Shown: positions 7,122 through 15,278, counted from the stretch's first letter. The stretch: DNA of 42,958 bases from JAAYJK01 sp964501655 (GCA_964501655.1 CAZCTN010000029.1:1-42958), one strand, 5' to 3'. Made by a program: numbers and translations. Notes: generated by a model from the letters alone, not told the origin.

Positions 7122-7718
7122 ATGGAACACAAATTACCGGATTTACCTTATCCCTATGATGCCCTGGAACCATATTATGACCAACAGACAGTAAGAATTC
7201 ACCACGATATGCATCATAAAGGATATGTGGATGGTTTAAACAAAGCGGAACAGGCCCTGGCCCAGGCCAGGCAGCAGGATGACTATGCCCTGATCAAGCA
7301 CTGGGAGAAGGAACTGGCTTTCCACGGTTCCGGCCATATTTTACACGCACTTTTCTGGGACAATATGGCTTCGGCCGGACAGGCGGGCCCGGATGGGGAA
7401 CTTCTGGCCAGGATTAACCAGGATTTCGGCAGTCTGGAAGCTTTTAAGAAGCAGTTCTCAGCGGCGGCAGCGGCAGTGGAAGGTTCGGGTTGGGCCATAC
7501 TGGGTTGGAACCCTCTCTTTCAGCAGCTGCAAATACTGCAGGCCGAGAAGCACCAGAACCTTACCCTGTGGGGTATTGCCCCGGTACTGGTTCTGGATGT
7601 TTGGGAACATGCCTATTATCTCAAATATCAAAATCGCAGGGCAGAATTCATTTCAGCCTGGTGGAACATTGTCAACTGGCAGGAAGCTTCAAACCGTTTC
7701 AATAAGGCGATTAAATAA
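7122..7718 (+). CDS. sodA: Superoxide dismutase, Fe/Mn family
   Basis: 198 aa, cytosolic (no signal peptide). It dismutates superoxide to oxygen and peroxide. Predicted metal ligands: His27 (IHHDMHHKGY), His75 (GHILHALFW), and Asp159 and His163 in DVWEHAYY. The gate residues His31/His32 and Trp79 are also in place, as are GSGWAILGWNP and WWNIVNW near the C-terminus. Metal choice (Fe, Mn or cambialistic) cannot be settled by eye. It has its own extended -10 promoter and a clear terminator, so it is monocistronic. In an obligate anaerobe it would serve tolerance of transient oxygen. Confidence 0.94.
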   Translation: MEHKLPDLPYPYDALEPYYDQQTVRIHHDMHHKGYVDGLNKAEQALAQARQQDDYALIKHWEKELAFHGSGHILHALFWDNMASAGQAGPDGELLARINQDFGSLEAFKKQFSAAAAAVEGSGWAILGWNPLFQQLQILQAEKHQNLTLWGIAPVLVLDVWEHAYYLKYQNRRAEFISAWWNIVNWQEASNRFNKAIK

Positions 7719-7738
7719 GCTGCTTAACCCACATGGGG

Positions 7739-7766
7739 AGCAGGCATGCCAGTCATGCCTGCTTTT
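7739..7766 (+). terminator. Rho-independent terminator of sodA
   Basis: A 10-bp stem (AGCAGGCATG 7739-7748 with 7754-7763), 5-nt loop and a T run (7763-7766), 20 nt past the sodA stop. It also lies 4 nt from the end of the convergent ridA gene. Confidence 0.8.
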
Positions 7767-7770
7767 CCAC

Positions 7771-8148
7771 CTACAGGCAGGCAATCATTTCGATTTCCAC
7801 TTTCACATCCCTGGGCAGTCTGGATGCTTCAATACAGCTGCGAGCCGGATAAGGAGATGTAAAGAACCCGGCATAGACTTCGTTCATGGCGGCAAAGTTT
7901 TCCATATCATCCAAATAAACCGTGGTCTTTACTACCTGATCCAGGCCGCTTCCGGCTGCTTCCAGAATGCTGCGGGCATTGATGATACACTGGGTAGTCT
8001 GCTCGGCAATTCCGGGTCCTGCCAGGCGTCCTTCCTGGTCCAGGGCTATCTGGCCGCTGGTATATATGAATGAACCGGTTCTGACCGCCTGAGAATAGGG
8101 TCCTATCGCCGCTGGCGCAGCATCGGTCTTTATAGCTTGTTTGGACAT
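7771..8148 (-). CDS. ridA: RidA family reactive imine/enamine deaminase
   Basis: 125 aa, the full length of the YjgF/YER057c/UK114 family. RidA hydrolyses 2-aminoacrylate and similar imines released by PLP enzymes. Family features: AAPAAIGPYSQAV near the N-terminus, YTSGQIALD, the GSGLDQVVKTTVYLDDMENF region, and the C-terminal signature PARSCIEASRLPRDVKVEIEMIA with the substrate-binding Arg. AGGAGG lies 8 nt before the ATG. It is convergent with sodA and separate from the ABC operon that follows. The protein should be a cytosolic trimer. Confidence 0.93.
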   Translation of the reverse strand: MSKQAIKTDAAPAAIGPYSQAVRTGSFIYTSGQIALDQEGRLAGPGIAEQTTQCIINARSILEAAGSGLDQVVKTTVYLDDMENFAAMNEVYAGFFTSPYPARSCIEASRLPRDVKVEIEMIACL

Positions 8149-8312
8149 GAAAATAACCTCCTATCTCAATTTATTGAACCTATATGAATGGAATACTTTA
8201 TTAATTAACAGGAGCTCCTCGGCCTTCTTTCGGCCACCGTCTTATTAACGGTATTCTCTCTTTCTCCACCCACTGCAGAGCGGGTTCGTCAGCATGAAAT
8301 TAAGTAATAAAT

Positions 8313-9494
8313 CTAATCTCTCCGCAGGGCTTCTATGGGGTCCAAACGGGAGGCTTTATTGGCCGGCAGCAAGCCAAAGAGAATGCCAATTAGGGCGGAA
8401 AACACAAAAGCTAAGAGCATGGTAGTCCAGGAAACCAGAGGAGGCCAGTGAGCCAGTTTGGCTATTAGGTAAGCACCTCCAACCCCCAATGTCATTCCGA
8501 TTATTCCCCCAATTAAGCACAGCACGGTAGCCTCGATGAGAAATTGGGTGAGAATGTCCTTGCGGCGGGCTCCCAGGGCCATGCGCAGTCCGATTTCCCG
8601 GGTGCGCTCGGTAACCGATACCAGCATGATGTTCATTACCCCGATGCCCCCTACCAGCAAAGAGATACCGGCTATTGCTCCAATGATCATAGTCATTATT
8701 CCGGTAATGTTCCCTACTATTTCCATTTGCTGATCAAGGGTCTCCGACATATATTCCGTACCCTGGTGGCGGCGTTCCAGTATAGTCACTACTTTTCCCG
8801 TAGCTGCCTGCACATCTTCCCGATTATGGGTTGTACCCTCCATTTGACTTATATAATTCCAGGGAAAGATATCCATCCATACCCTGATGGGCATATAAAC
8901 ATATTGACTGCCCCCCATACTAAAGATGGAACCTTCCTGTTTTACTACTCCAACAATAGTAAGAGAAGTGCCGGCCACAACTATCTGCTCGCCTATGGCG
9001 CTCCTCTGGCTGAAGAGTTCCTCGGCCAGGCCCTCATCAATAGCTGCTAATCGTCGCCGGCCCTGCTCATCCGTACTGCTGAAGAAGCGTCCTTCTTTCA
9101 TGGTAAGATTACGCATAGGAGCATAGTCGGAGGAAACTCCCATTATTTGCACTGCTTTTGTATTTTTTCCTCCTCTAACCTGATCATAGGCATAGGCAGA
9201 GGGTGAGAGGTATTTGATCTCGGGTATCTGCTCTTTGATGGCCTCCATATCTTTAAGGGTAAACTCATCCCCGGTACGAGGCTGATCGGAACGCCAGTCA
9301 ATATATACCGCAAACAGGTTGCTGCCTATCTTCTCCATTTCGCCAATAACTGTTGCCCGGCCCCCCTGACCTATGGCTACCACAGCAATTACCGCTGCTA
9401 TGCCGATAACTATTCCCAGGGTGGTGAGAGCCGACCGGAACAGGTTGGAACGGATAGAATCCAGAGCAACCATTATACTTTCGCCGATATTCAT
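8313..9494 (-). CDS. MacB/FtsX-type ABC transporter permease
   Basis: 393 aa with the MacB arrangement: one N-terminal helix (LTTLGIVIGIAAVIAVVAIGQG), a ~220-residue extracytoplasmic MacB-PCD domain, then three C-terminal helices (ITGIMTMIIGAIAGISLLVGGIGVMNIML, LCLIGGIIGMTLGVGGAYLI, MLLAFVFSALIGILFGLLPA). The FtsX cytoplasmic signature TERTREIGLRMALGARRKDI sits between helices 2 and 3. It ends LDPIEALRRD, typical of the family. The start overlaps the ATPase stop by 4 nt. With the ATPase and adaptor it should form a tripartite mechanotransmission exporter for peptides, antibiotics or lipids. The substrate is unknown. Confidence 0.92.
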   Translation of the reverse strand: MNIGESIMVALDSIRSNLFRSALTTLGIVIGIAAVIAVVAIGQGGRATVIGEMEKIGSNLFAVYIDWRSDQPRTGDEFTLKDMEAIKEQIPEIKYLSPSAYAYDQVRGGKNTKAVQIMGVSSDYAPMRNLTMKEGRFFSSTDEQGRRRLAAIDEGLAEELFSQRSAIGEQIVVAGTSLTIVGVVKQEGSIFSMGGSQYVYMPIRVWMDIFPWNYISQMEGTTHNREDVQAATGKVVTILERRHQGTEYMSETLDQQMEIVGNITGIMTMIIGAIAGISLLVGGIGVMNIMLVSVTERTREIGLRMALGARRKDILTQFLIEATVLCLIGGIIGMTLGVGGAYLIAKLAHWPPLVSWTTMLLAFVFSALIGILFGLLPANKASRLDPIEALRRD

Positions 9495-10207
9495 TGATTA
9501 TGCCCCCCCTCTGGTTTTTTTGCTGCAGAGGAAAAGGGCTGCTCTTCCCTGGCAATAGCACCGTCATAGAAATGGATTATTCTCTGGCTGTGCCGGGCAA
9601 TATCATATTCATGGGTTACCAGTACTATGGTGGTGCCTTCTTGATGCAGCTGGGAAAAAATAAACATTATTTCCTCGCTGGTTCTGCTGTCCAGATTCCC
9701 GGTAGGCTCATCGGCCAGTAATATTTTAGGCCGGTTCACCAGAGACCTGGCGATAGCCACCCTCTGATTTTGACCACCGGATAGTTCAGCTGGACGATGG
9801 TCAAGTCTGTCCTGCATACCTACTTTTTCCAGGGCTTCCCGAGCTTGTTCATGCCTTTGTATTTTGCTGATCCCGGCATAGAGCATAGGCAGTTCTACAT
9901 TGCGCAGAGCTGTCATACGGGGGAGCAGGTTGAAATTCTGAAACACAAAGCCGATTTTCGCGTTCCGAATCAGGGCCAGGTCTTCTGCACTTACCCGGCT
10001 TATTTCCTCTCCGTCCAACCAGTAGGAACCGGAGGTAGGTTTATCCAGACACCCTAAAATGTTCATAAAAGTTGATTTGCCTGATCCGGATGGCCCCATA
10101 ATGGCTGCATACTCTCCCGCTGCAATCGATACCGTGACCCCGTTGAGAGCCACTACCGGCAGGGTATCCGGACGATAAATTTTGCTTAGATTCTCTACTC
10201 TTATCAT
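9491..10207 (-). CDS. MacB/LolD-type ABC transporter ATPase
   Basis: 238 aa. Walker A GPSGSGKST, Q-loop FVFQNFNLLPRMTALRNVELP, ABC signature LSGGQNQRVAIARSL, Walker B ILLADEPTGNLDS and the H-switch LVTHEYDIA. The LPRMTALRNVELPMLYAG segment is typical of the LolD/MacB/FtsE subfamily that pairs with FtsX-like permeases. It overlaps the adaptor gene by 4 nt and the permease gene by 4 nt, so the three are translationally coupled. Confidence 0.94.
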   Translation of the reverse strand: MIRVENLSKIYRPDTLPVVALNGVTVSIAAGEYAAIMGPSGSGKSTFMNILGCLDKPTSGSYWLDGEEISRVSAEDLALIRNAKIGFVFQNFNLLPRMTALRNVELPMLYAGISKIQRHEQAREALEKVGMQDRLDHRPAELSGGQNQRVAIARSLVNRPKILLADEPTGNLDSRTSEEIMFIFSQLHQEGTTIVLVTHEYDIARHSQRIIHFYDGAIAREEQPFSSAAKKPEGGHNQ

Positions 10208-11499
10208 GATTCAGCCTCTTTTGCCGTAGGAGCAATTTTGCCTGGCTTTAGCGCTCGGCCCTCCTCCAGGGTGTCAAGCGGGTTTAAAACTATCAGCTCG
10301 TCCTTTTCCAGGCCGGAAAGGATTTCTATATACAAGTCTCCGGCCAGGCCGGTCTCAACGGCTTTCTTAACGGCTTTACCGTCTATAATGGTAAATGCCC
10401 ATGAATGGCCGTCCTTTTCCTGCAGAGCTTCATAAGGTACTACCAGTCGGTTTTCCACTGGGGAAGTAATTATCTTAACATCCGCGGTAAAACCGGGCAG
10501 TAAACCGGGAGTAGCAGTGTCCACCGCTATTTTAACCGGGATTTCCACCTGCTGGGACTGGCTGCTTTGATTGATCCTGGCTTTTTGAGATACTTCCAGG
10601 ACCTGGCCTCGAAACTCTTGATCAGGAAAAGCAGCCGCCTCTATTATTACCTCCTGCCCCTTCTTTACCCGGGCGGCATCATATTCTCCAATGCCCAGGT
10701 GCACTTCCAATTGCTGGGGATTGCCAATGGTTATCATATGCTGACCCGGAGTGGTTACGTCACCGGCTGCAATTTCCACCGCCATAACTTCTCCGGCAAG
10801 GCGAGCCGGAACGATAAACTGAGCCAGGTTTTCTTCAGCCAATCGCAGTGCTTCCTGGGCTCGGTAAAGATTCACTTCCAGGCTCTTGGCTTCTGCGCCC
10901 TGGGGTCCGCTTTCCATAGTGTCAAATTCTTTTTTGGACCGCAGATAAACTAATTGATCCGCGGCCAGGAGAGACTGAGCCTGTTCCAATTCTTGCAAAG
11001 AGACCGCCCCGACATTGTATAAGTCCTGAATTCGGTCCAGGTTATTCTTGCTGTTCTGGTAAGCTTGCCAGGCACTGTTATAGGATGCCTGGATAATGCT
11101 CTTTTCTGCCTCAGTAGGGGCGAAGGACTGCTGGTAGCTTACTTCTTCCTGAGCCAGGCGGGCTTGGGCATCAACCAGACTCAAGGCTTCACTGTCAGCT
11201 TCCAGTTCTGCCACTATCTGTCCCGGGCTGACCTTATCCCCCACTTTAACATTAACTTGGCGCACCAGGCGGTCAGATGGTGCATATATTTCTTGTTTTT
11301 CCACCAGTTCAATAGTACCGCTGGCATAAACCATAGCCCCCATTTCCTGCAGCTCAGCCTGTGCTGTTTCTACTTCCAAGGCAATTTCGTTTTGATTACG
11401 ATAAAGATTTAACCCCAGGGCCGAAGCTATAAGAATTATCAAGAGCACCGCCCCGAGAGTTTTTGCCCCTCCGGGAATTTTTTCTATAAGAGCTGGCAT
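10204..11499 (-). CDS. HlyD/MacA-type membrane-fusion (adaptor) protein
   Basis: 431 aa. An N-terminal membrane anchor (LGAVLLIILIASALGLNLY) is followed by a split biotinyl-lipoyl domain (IYAPSDRLVRQVNVKVGDKVSPGQIVAELE and its second half FIVPARLAGEVMAVEIAAGD). Between them is a coiled-coil hairpin (LAQEEVSYQ to RLAEENLAQ), then the beta-barrel and membrane-proximal domains (PGFTADVKIITSPVENRLVVPYEAL). It would link the permease to the cell exterior. AAAGGAGGA lies 8 nt before the ATG. The neighbours downstream are the ATPase and permease. In a Gram-positive-type cell it would work without TolC. Confidence 0.9.
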   Translation of the reverse strand: MPALIEKIPGGAKTLGAVLLIILIASALGLNLYRNQNEIALEVETAQAELQEMGAMVYASGTIELVEKQEIYAPSDRLVRQVNVKVGDKVSPGQIVAELEADSEALSLVDAQARLAQEEVSYQQSFAPTEAEKSIIQASYNSAWQAYQNSKNNLDRIQDLYNVGAVSLQELEQAQSLLAADQLVYLRSKKEFDTMESGPQGAEAKSLEVNLYRAQEALRLAEENLAQFIVPARLAGEVMAVEIAAGDVTTPGQHMITIGNPQQLEVHLGIGEYDAARVKKGQEVIIEAAAFPDQEFRGQVLEVSQKARINQSSQSQQVEIPVKIAVDTATPGLLPGFTADVKIITSPVENRLVVPYEALQEKDGHSWAFTIIDGKAVKKAVETGLAGDLYIEILSGLEKDELIVLNPLDTLEEGRALKPGKIAPTAKEAES

Positions 11500-11613
11500 T
11501 AATTAGTCCTCCTTTAGCAGGTTGAAAAATAAGCTGTATTCATTTACTTTAGCAGGCCAGCACTACTGAGCAGCAGCAGCTTGCCTTTTGGGGGTTCAAA
11601 GTTGGGTTGGCAG

Positions 11614-12303
11614 CTATGCGGCCAGTAAAGCGGAACCAACTGAAAATAAGGCCCAAACACCAAACATGAATATGGCATAGGATTTGACTTTGGCCTGGCT
11701 AAGCACCGCTCCGCCCAGGGACACGAGAAAAATACTCCACAAGTAAAAGGGATCAATCTGACGGGCTAAACTGGCAGCAAATCCTGTCGATCCAGGAGGA
11801 AAGAACAGATACAGACCGGTAGACACTTCGCCAAAATTAGCAGCCGGAGTTAAGCTGATAATAATACTGGTCAGCATTGAAGCTATCAGCATCGGGAGAT
11901 AGGCATAAACGCTGATGGCAAAAAACTGCCGGTAAGGAATCTTTTCCCCCACAAAGGCATTGCATAATTTCAGCAGCAGTGCGGCCAGCAAGCAGAATAT
12001 TATCGGTGATAAGGCTCCCCCCACAACAGCGGTAATAGTGACGGTTTTCAGCATCATGGCCGTAAGATCAGGAGACCCTGGAACGGTCTGCATTTGAGCT
12101 TCCATGGTAATCTGAAAAAACTCCTGGACTTTACCAATAGTCAACAAGGAAAATCCCAGAGTAATAATGCACATCAACACCAACAAAGGCAGCCAGGAAG
12201 TCCTGCTGGCTGCATCCTCAAAAACTGCCCGGGGGCTGAGGAAAGTCCCGGTAATCCTCTGGACAAAATTCAACTGTGCTTGCGTTTCCAAATTGATATT
12301 CAT
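11614..12303 (-). CDS. YIP1-family integral membrane protein
   Basis: 229 aa with about five hydrophobic segments: WLPLLVLMCIITLGFSLLTIG, VTITAVVGGALSPIIFCLLAALLL, FFAISVYAYLPMLIASMLTSII, YLWSIFLVSLGGAVLSQA and YAIFMFGVWALFSVGSALLA. The N-terminal RITGTFLSPRAVFEDAA before helix 1 is the usual opening of bacterial YIP1 (PF04893) proteins. GGAGGG lies 6 nt before the ATG. It is the first gene of the exporter operon, with a 114-nt gap before the adaptor. Its role is not known; such genes often sit beside ABC exporters of this kind. Confidence 0.8.
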   Translation of the reverse strand: MNINLETQAQLNFVQRITGTFLSPRAVFEDAASRTSWLPLLVLMCIITLGFSLLTIGKVQEFFQITMEAQMQTVPGSPDLTAMMLKTVTITAVVGGALSPIIFCLLAALLLKLCNAFVGEKIPYRQFFAISVYAYLPMLIASMLTSIIISLTPAANFGEVSTGLYLFFPPGSTGFAASLARQIDPFYLWSIFLVSLGGAVLSQAKVKSYAIFMFGVWALFSVGSALLAA

Positions 12304-12342
12304 ATAAACCCTCCTTGATTGTACCTCTCGCTATTGCCTGCT

Positions 12343-12348
12343 ATTATA
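12343..12348 (-). promoter_or_regulatory. -10 element of the YIP1/exporter operon
   Basis: TATAAT on the minus strand, 40 nt upstream of the YIP1 ATG. No convincing -35 hexamer lies 17 nt away, so this is a weak call resting on position and the perfect hexamer. Confidence 0.4.
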
Positions 12349-12374
12349 TTAGAAAATTTATTCAACCGGTGTTT

Positions 12375-12530
12375 TTAAAGCCTGGCCAGTTTCATGGCTA
12401 ACTCCAGGGTGGGGTTATATTTATTGTTTTCGATGGCATTAACAGTCTGACAACTAACGCACAACTCCCGGGCCAGATCCTCCTGCCGCAACCCCAATTC
12501 CTTGCGGAGTTCTTTAATTCTATTCTTCAT
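12375..12530 (-). CDS. Short Xre/Cro-type HTH regulator, C-terminus truncated
   Basis: 51 aa, ATG start, beginning MKNRIKELRKELGLRQEDLA and continuing with VSCQTVNAIENNKYNPTLEL and AMKLARL. This is the compact HTH regulator family (usually about 65 aa) that starts MKNRIKELR and senses nothing obvious. The HTH helices are complete. The usual tail (A-L-x-x-P-V-E-E-I-F) is missing in this frame but readable one frame over (ALKTPVE, then a stop, then IF), which indicates a single-base frameshift plus a nonsense change. Its start overlaps the decayed membrane-protein gene upstream, the standard partner of this family. It may still bind DNA but is likely decaying. Confidence 0.65.
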   Translation of the reverse strand: MKNRIKELRKELGLRQEDLARELCVSCQTVNAIENNKYNPTLELAMKLARL

Positions 12531-12736
12531 CTTTACTTATATTCCTTTTCAGGATATCGTTTATTACCAGGTAGAGCAAGTTTTGCGAACCCAGTAAGAA
12601 AAAGGCTGGAGTATTAAAAATACCGTGGTTAAGATAATCATATATAGCCCAGGTGAATAGAAACGGTACCATATCAACCCATGCTCATCTTACCGCCTAA
12701 AAGCTAATAAACCTCCATCTCATCCATCTTTCTCAT
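12520..12736 (-). pseudogene. Decayed small membrane protein, partner of the HTH gene
   Basis: On the minus strand an ATG at 12736 with AGGGAGG upstream (12744-12750) reads MRKMDEMEVY and then stops. A different frame from 12672 reads 50 aa: VPFLFTWAIYDYLNHG, NTPAFFLLGSQNLLYLVI, and ends ISKDEE at a TAG that overlaps the HTH start. Intact members of this family begin with a similar MKKMDEME segment, have two or three helices and directly precede the MKNRIKE-type HTH gene. So this looks like one gene broken by an internal deletion or frameshift and a stop codon. The family resemblance is from memory; the breakage is visible in the sequence. Confidence 0.6.
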
Positions 12737-12825
12737 GAAAAAACCTCCCTATGACATATTTGACTGAGATTCAACAAATAAAGCCCCAATCCAGTACCTG
12801 CCTTTGATTAACAGTTTGCTTGGGG

Positions 12826-12849
12826 AAATGTAAAAAAGATTTTACATTT
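12826..12849. promoter_or_regulatory. Operator-like inverted repeat between the PAP2 gene and the decayed pair
   Basis: AAATGTAAAA (12826-12835) is perfectly complementary to 12840-12849 across a 4-nt centre; the core is TGTAAA-N6-TTTACA. It lies in the AT-rich divergent region between the PAP2 gene (plus) and the decayed membrane/HTH pair (minus). It is consistent with a dimeric repressor site, perhaps of the HTH protein; which protein binds is not known. Confidence 0.4.
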
Positions 12850-12991
12850 AAAGGATAAAACTTTATATGATAAATGTCAATATTTGCATTTTTGCGATAA
12901 GGGGCAGACAGGGGGATTTTTCGGAACATAAAATTCGAAGTGATAAAATAAAATATAAATGGTTGAATTGGAAGATGAAGAGGTCTTGGAT

Positions 12992-13570
12992 ATGTCTTAC
13001 AGCATAATTTTATTGGACCGAGTCTGGCATATGGATAAGTTGATTCAAAACCGGGTGAATGAAATCCACACCCCGGGTTGGGATGTTTTTTTTCAGCTCA
13101 TAACTCAGTTAGGGTCTTTCTATGCCTTTATATTACTGGGGAGCCTGGTTTTTCTTTACCTGTGGCTCAGGGGCCATATCAAATACGGAATTATGATTAA
13201 TGGTGGGTTAGCCGCCGGCTGGTTCATAATGAAGATGATGAAGGATATGGTAGGACGGCAACGCCCGGCCGGTGAACAGCTGACTGTTGCTTCGGGAATG
13301 AGTTTCCCCAGCGGCCATGCTATGCTCTCCCTGGTATTTTACGGCTTTATTGCCTATCTGCTCTTCAGGAATACACGAAATTGGTATGGGAAACTGGCCG
13401 GATATATATTGATGATGATAATAGTGCTGATAGGCTTTAGCAGAATATACTTGAATGTACATTATGCCAGCGATGTTGCGGCCGGATTTTTCTTGGGCTC
13501 TGTCTTGCTGCTCCTGATGATTAAACTATCAGCAAAGAAAGCGCTGCCGGATAAAGGAAATGAAGCTTGA
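12992..13570 (+). CDS. PAP2-family membrane phosphatase
   Basis: 192-aa integral membrane protein with the three phosphatase motifs: KDMVGRQRP (KX6RP), SFPSGHAM (PSGH) and SRIYLNVHYASDV (SRX5HX3D), spread over several hydrophobic segments. Substrates of the family include phosphatidate, undecaprenyl pyrophosphate and phosphatidylglycerophosphate; which one applies here cannot be told. The frame opens at an ATG at 12959 without a ribosome site. The ATG at 12992, preceded by GAAGAGGT about 8 nt away, gives a conventional N-terminus (MSYSIILLD). A terminator hairpin follows at 13590. Confidence 0.88.
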   Translation: MSYSIILLDRVWHMDKLIQNRVNEIHTPGWDVFFQLITQLGSFYAFILLGSLVFLYLWLRGHIKYGIMINGGLAAGWFIMKMMKDMVGRQRPAGEQLTVASGMSFPSGHAMLSLVFYGFIAYLLFRNTRNWYGKLAGYILMMIIVLIGFSRIYLNVHYASDVAAGFFLGSVLLLLMIKLSAKKALPDKGNEA

Positions 13571-13589
13571 ATTAGAGAGCATCACCAAC

Positions 13590-13619
13590 CTGCGGGTTGA
13601 AACTTGCCCGCAGTTTCTT
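13590..13619 (+). terminator. Terminator of the PAP2 gene
   Basis: CTGCGGG (13590-13596) pairs with CCCGCAG (13607-13613), followed by TTTCTT, 20 nt past the stop. Confidence 0.65.
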
Positions 13620-13727
13620 CCCTGGACTTATGAGTCGGGGAATCTCACTGGCAGTGCCGGCAGAGGGCGATGCTTAAATTCAATATCTGCTCAACCATAC
13701 CTGCCGGATCCCAGCCCCAAGCAACAA

Positions 13728-13871
13728 TCAAGCCTGATTATTAAGCTGTTTTTGATAAGCCTTCCAACCTGGACATATTTTGGTATGCCATCTCCACAGT
13801 ATAGCTTTTAAACTGCGGGGGTTCTTTTCCGCTGCCTGGCGAATAGGGCAGTTTTCACAGTTGCTTTTCAT
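13728..13871 (-). CDS. 47-aa cysteine-containing small protein, conserved-looking
   Basis: ATG at 13871 preceded by GGAG-TA-GGTGAG. The protein opens with MKSNCENCPIRQAAEKNP, continues SLKAILWRWHTKIC and PGWKAYQKQL, and ends at a TGA at 13728. It has a CxxC pair at Cys5/Cys8 and a third Cys in a TKICPGWKAYQ motif, with an aromatic/basic WRWH core. From memory, similar very short proteins with a CxxC and a CPGWKAYQ-like end occur in other Firmicutes; the function is unknown and metal binding is a guess. It precedes nothing on the same strand closely, and follows the Smr gene (stop at 13887) by 15 nt, so the two are probably co-transcribed. Confidence 0.7.
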   Translation of the reverse strand: MKSNCENCPIRQAAEKNPRSLKAILWRWHTKICPGWKAYQKQLNNQA

Positions 13872-13886
13872 AATCTCACCTACTCC

Positions 13887-14306
13887 TTATCTGGTTTTTC
13901 TTCTTTTCCGGGCATTTAGAGTTTTCTGTTCTTTGCGCTGTTTCCTGCCTTCAGTAGAATATATCTGCTGATTTTTTTCTTGCTGCTTTCTTCCTCCCAG
14001 GTACTCTTTTTCCCGCCCCCTTATTACCACCAGGGTATGCCCTTCATCGAAGGCCAGGGCCACGGGCAATTCTGATTCACCTGGTACTACCCGATATCCG
14101 GAGGCTTTGAGTACCGGATCTTCGTTCAGCATTTTTCTGATTTCCTGCTTTATCACTGAGAAATTCCTGCTGCTGTGATGTCCCTTACCATGGATTATGT
14201 CCAGTACCTCTACTTCATTCTTGATGCACCAATTAAGATTGGTCCGGGCTTTTTCCCGGGCTTCCTCCAGTGACAAACCGTGAAGGTCTACTTTTTCCAG
14301 CTTCAC
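13887..14306 (-). CDS. Smr-domain protein
   Basis: 139 aa. The Smr (small MutS-related) domain is at the N-terminus: VDLHGLSLEEAREKA carries the LDxHG-like motif, and LDIIHGKGHHSSRNFSVIKQEIRKML carries the HGxG motif. Smr domains bind nucleic acid and often nick DNA or cleave RNA. The last ~40 residues are Lys/Arg/Gln-rich (RKQQEKNQQ, RKQRKEQ, RKRRKTR) and probably bind nucleic acid non-specifically. No MutS2 ATPase is attached. The ATG is at 14306; the 47-aa Cys protein follows 15 nt downstream. Confidence 0.85.
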   Translation of the reverse strand: MKLEKVDLHGLSLEEAREKARTNLNWCIKNEVEVLDIIHGKGHHSSRNFSVIKQEIRKMLNEDPVLKASGYRVVPGESELPVALAFDEGHTLVVIRGREKEYLGGRKQQEKNQQIYSTEGRKQRKEQKTLNARKRRKTR

Positions 14307-14406
14307 ATGTCAATATCCTTTCTGAAAAAACTAACAATTGGCTATGGGAGCAGGGGCTCCATCTTTAATGAGGAAAACCTGCTGCAAGCCATTGGGCTGC
14401 CAGGGA

Positions 14407-15105
14407 TTACTGAGATGGATAGCGATAATGGCCGGTGACTTCCCAGCGCAACAAGGCGTTTTCTTCCCGGCATACTCCGGCGTTATGTATTACCAGGGGG
14501 AGATTATCGGATCCGAGGCGATCACTTACTATACCGCAGTGTTCGTCGCCGTTGGCAAAGCGCCAGTATACTACGTCCCCCCATTTCCAGTCCTCCGGAT
14601 ATTGGACCGGGTCCAGGGAAAGCTTTTGTCCATAATGCTTCAGAAAGGTCACCTGGTTGGGAACCCGGCGATGATCAATATTGGGATCAGGGGCATTTAA
14701 TCCCCAGTTCGTCGGATAATTGCTGAAATCCTGCTGCATATCTTCATGGATCAGCTGCTGCAGATCAATACCGGCGTTTCTGAATGCCCGTATCACTACG
14801 TCGGTGCAGGCGCCCCGGTCAGGGGAAACATCTCCTGCCGGATAAGCTATGACCTGATAGGAAGCATCATAAAGAGTGCGGTTTTTGGCTTCTTGCCGGG
14901 CTCCCAGCAGGATTAGGTCCGGGGTGGTGAGCTGATCAACTGGAATACTCTCCACTGGTGAAGGGATATTCTCCACCTTACTGGTGGTGAAATGATTTTG
15001 CGGTGATTTGCTGCCCGGCAGGGACAGCCCCTGCCGGTTAACGGCAATGAACAGCAGAACCAGTATTATTAATAGTATTATCAGCAGTCGGCGATGGTAC
15101 TTCAA
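14407..15105 (-). CDS. DUF1287 (YjiF-like) exported protein
   Basis: 232 aa from a TTG at 15105. GGAGGG (15113-15118) lies 7 nt before that TTG, and the N-terminus then becomes a membrane anchor/signal (MKYHRRLLIILLIILVLLFI). An upstream GTG at 15129 would place the ribosome site inside the gene. The conserved DUF1287 core is present: SPDRGACTDVVIRAFRNAGID, HEDM, SNYPTNWGLNAPDPNIDHRRVPN, WKWGDVVYWRF and GDEHCGIVSD. The conserved Cys in GACTDV and His in GDEHCG suggest a papain-like hydrolase fold, acting outside the membrane. The function is not established. Confidence 0.85.
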   Translation of the reverse strand: MKYHRRLLIILLIILVLLFIAVNRQGLSLPGSKSPQNHFTTSKVENIPSPVESIPVDQLTTPDLILLGARQEAKNRTLYDASYQVIAYPAGDVSPDRGACTDVVIRAFRNAGIDLQQLIHEDMQQDFSNYPTNWGLNAPDPNIDHRRVPNQVTFLKHYGQKLSLDPVQYPEDWKWGDVVYWRFANGDEHCGIVSDRLGSDNLPLVIHNAGVCREENALLRWEVTGHYRYPSQ

Positions 15106-15278
15106 AGTAAAACCCTCCAGTTTCGACACCTGGCGTGCAGGGATATAAATCTATTATTACTTTACCATGCAGAGGAAAAAAATCAAACTGCTGTCCAGCG
15201 GTCCTTACCGCTATGATTCCTGCTATTTGTTCGCCCCCTGAAAAAGCAGGTAATTTTGCGCCTGGCCTTTCCTGGCTG

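Noticed and set aside
7393..8073. 226-aa plus-strand ORF
   Set aside because: Shadow of sodA and of the antisense of ridA; no ribosome site and odd composition.
13560..13811. 83-aa ORF after the PAP2 gene
   Set aside because: It runs over the PAP2 terminator and antisense to the 47-aa gene; composition not protein-like.
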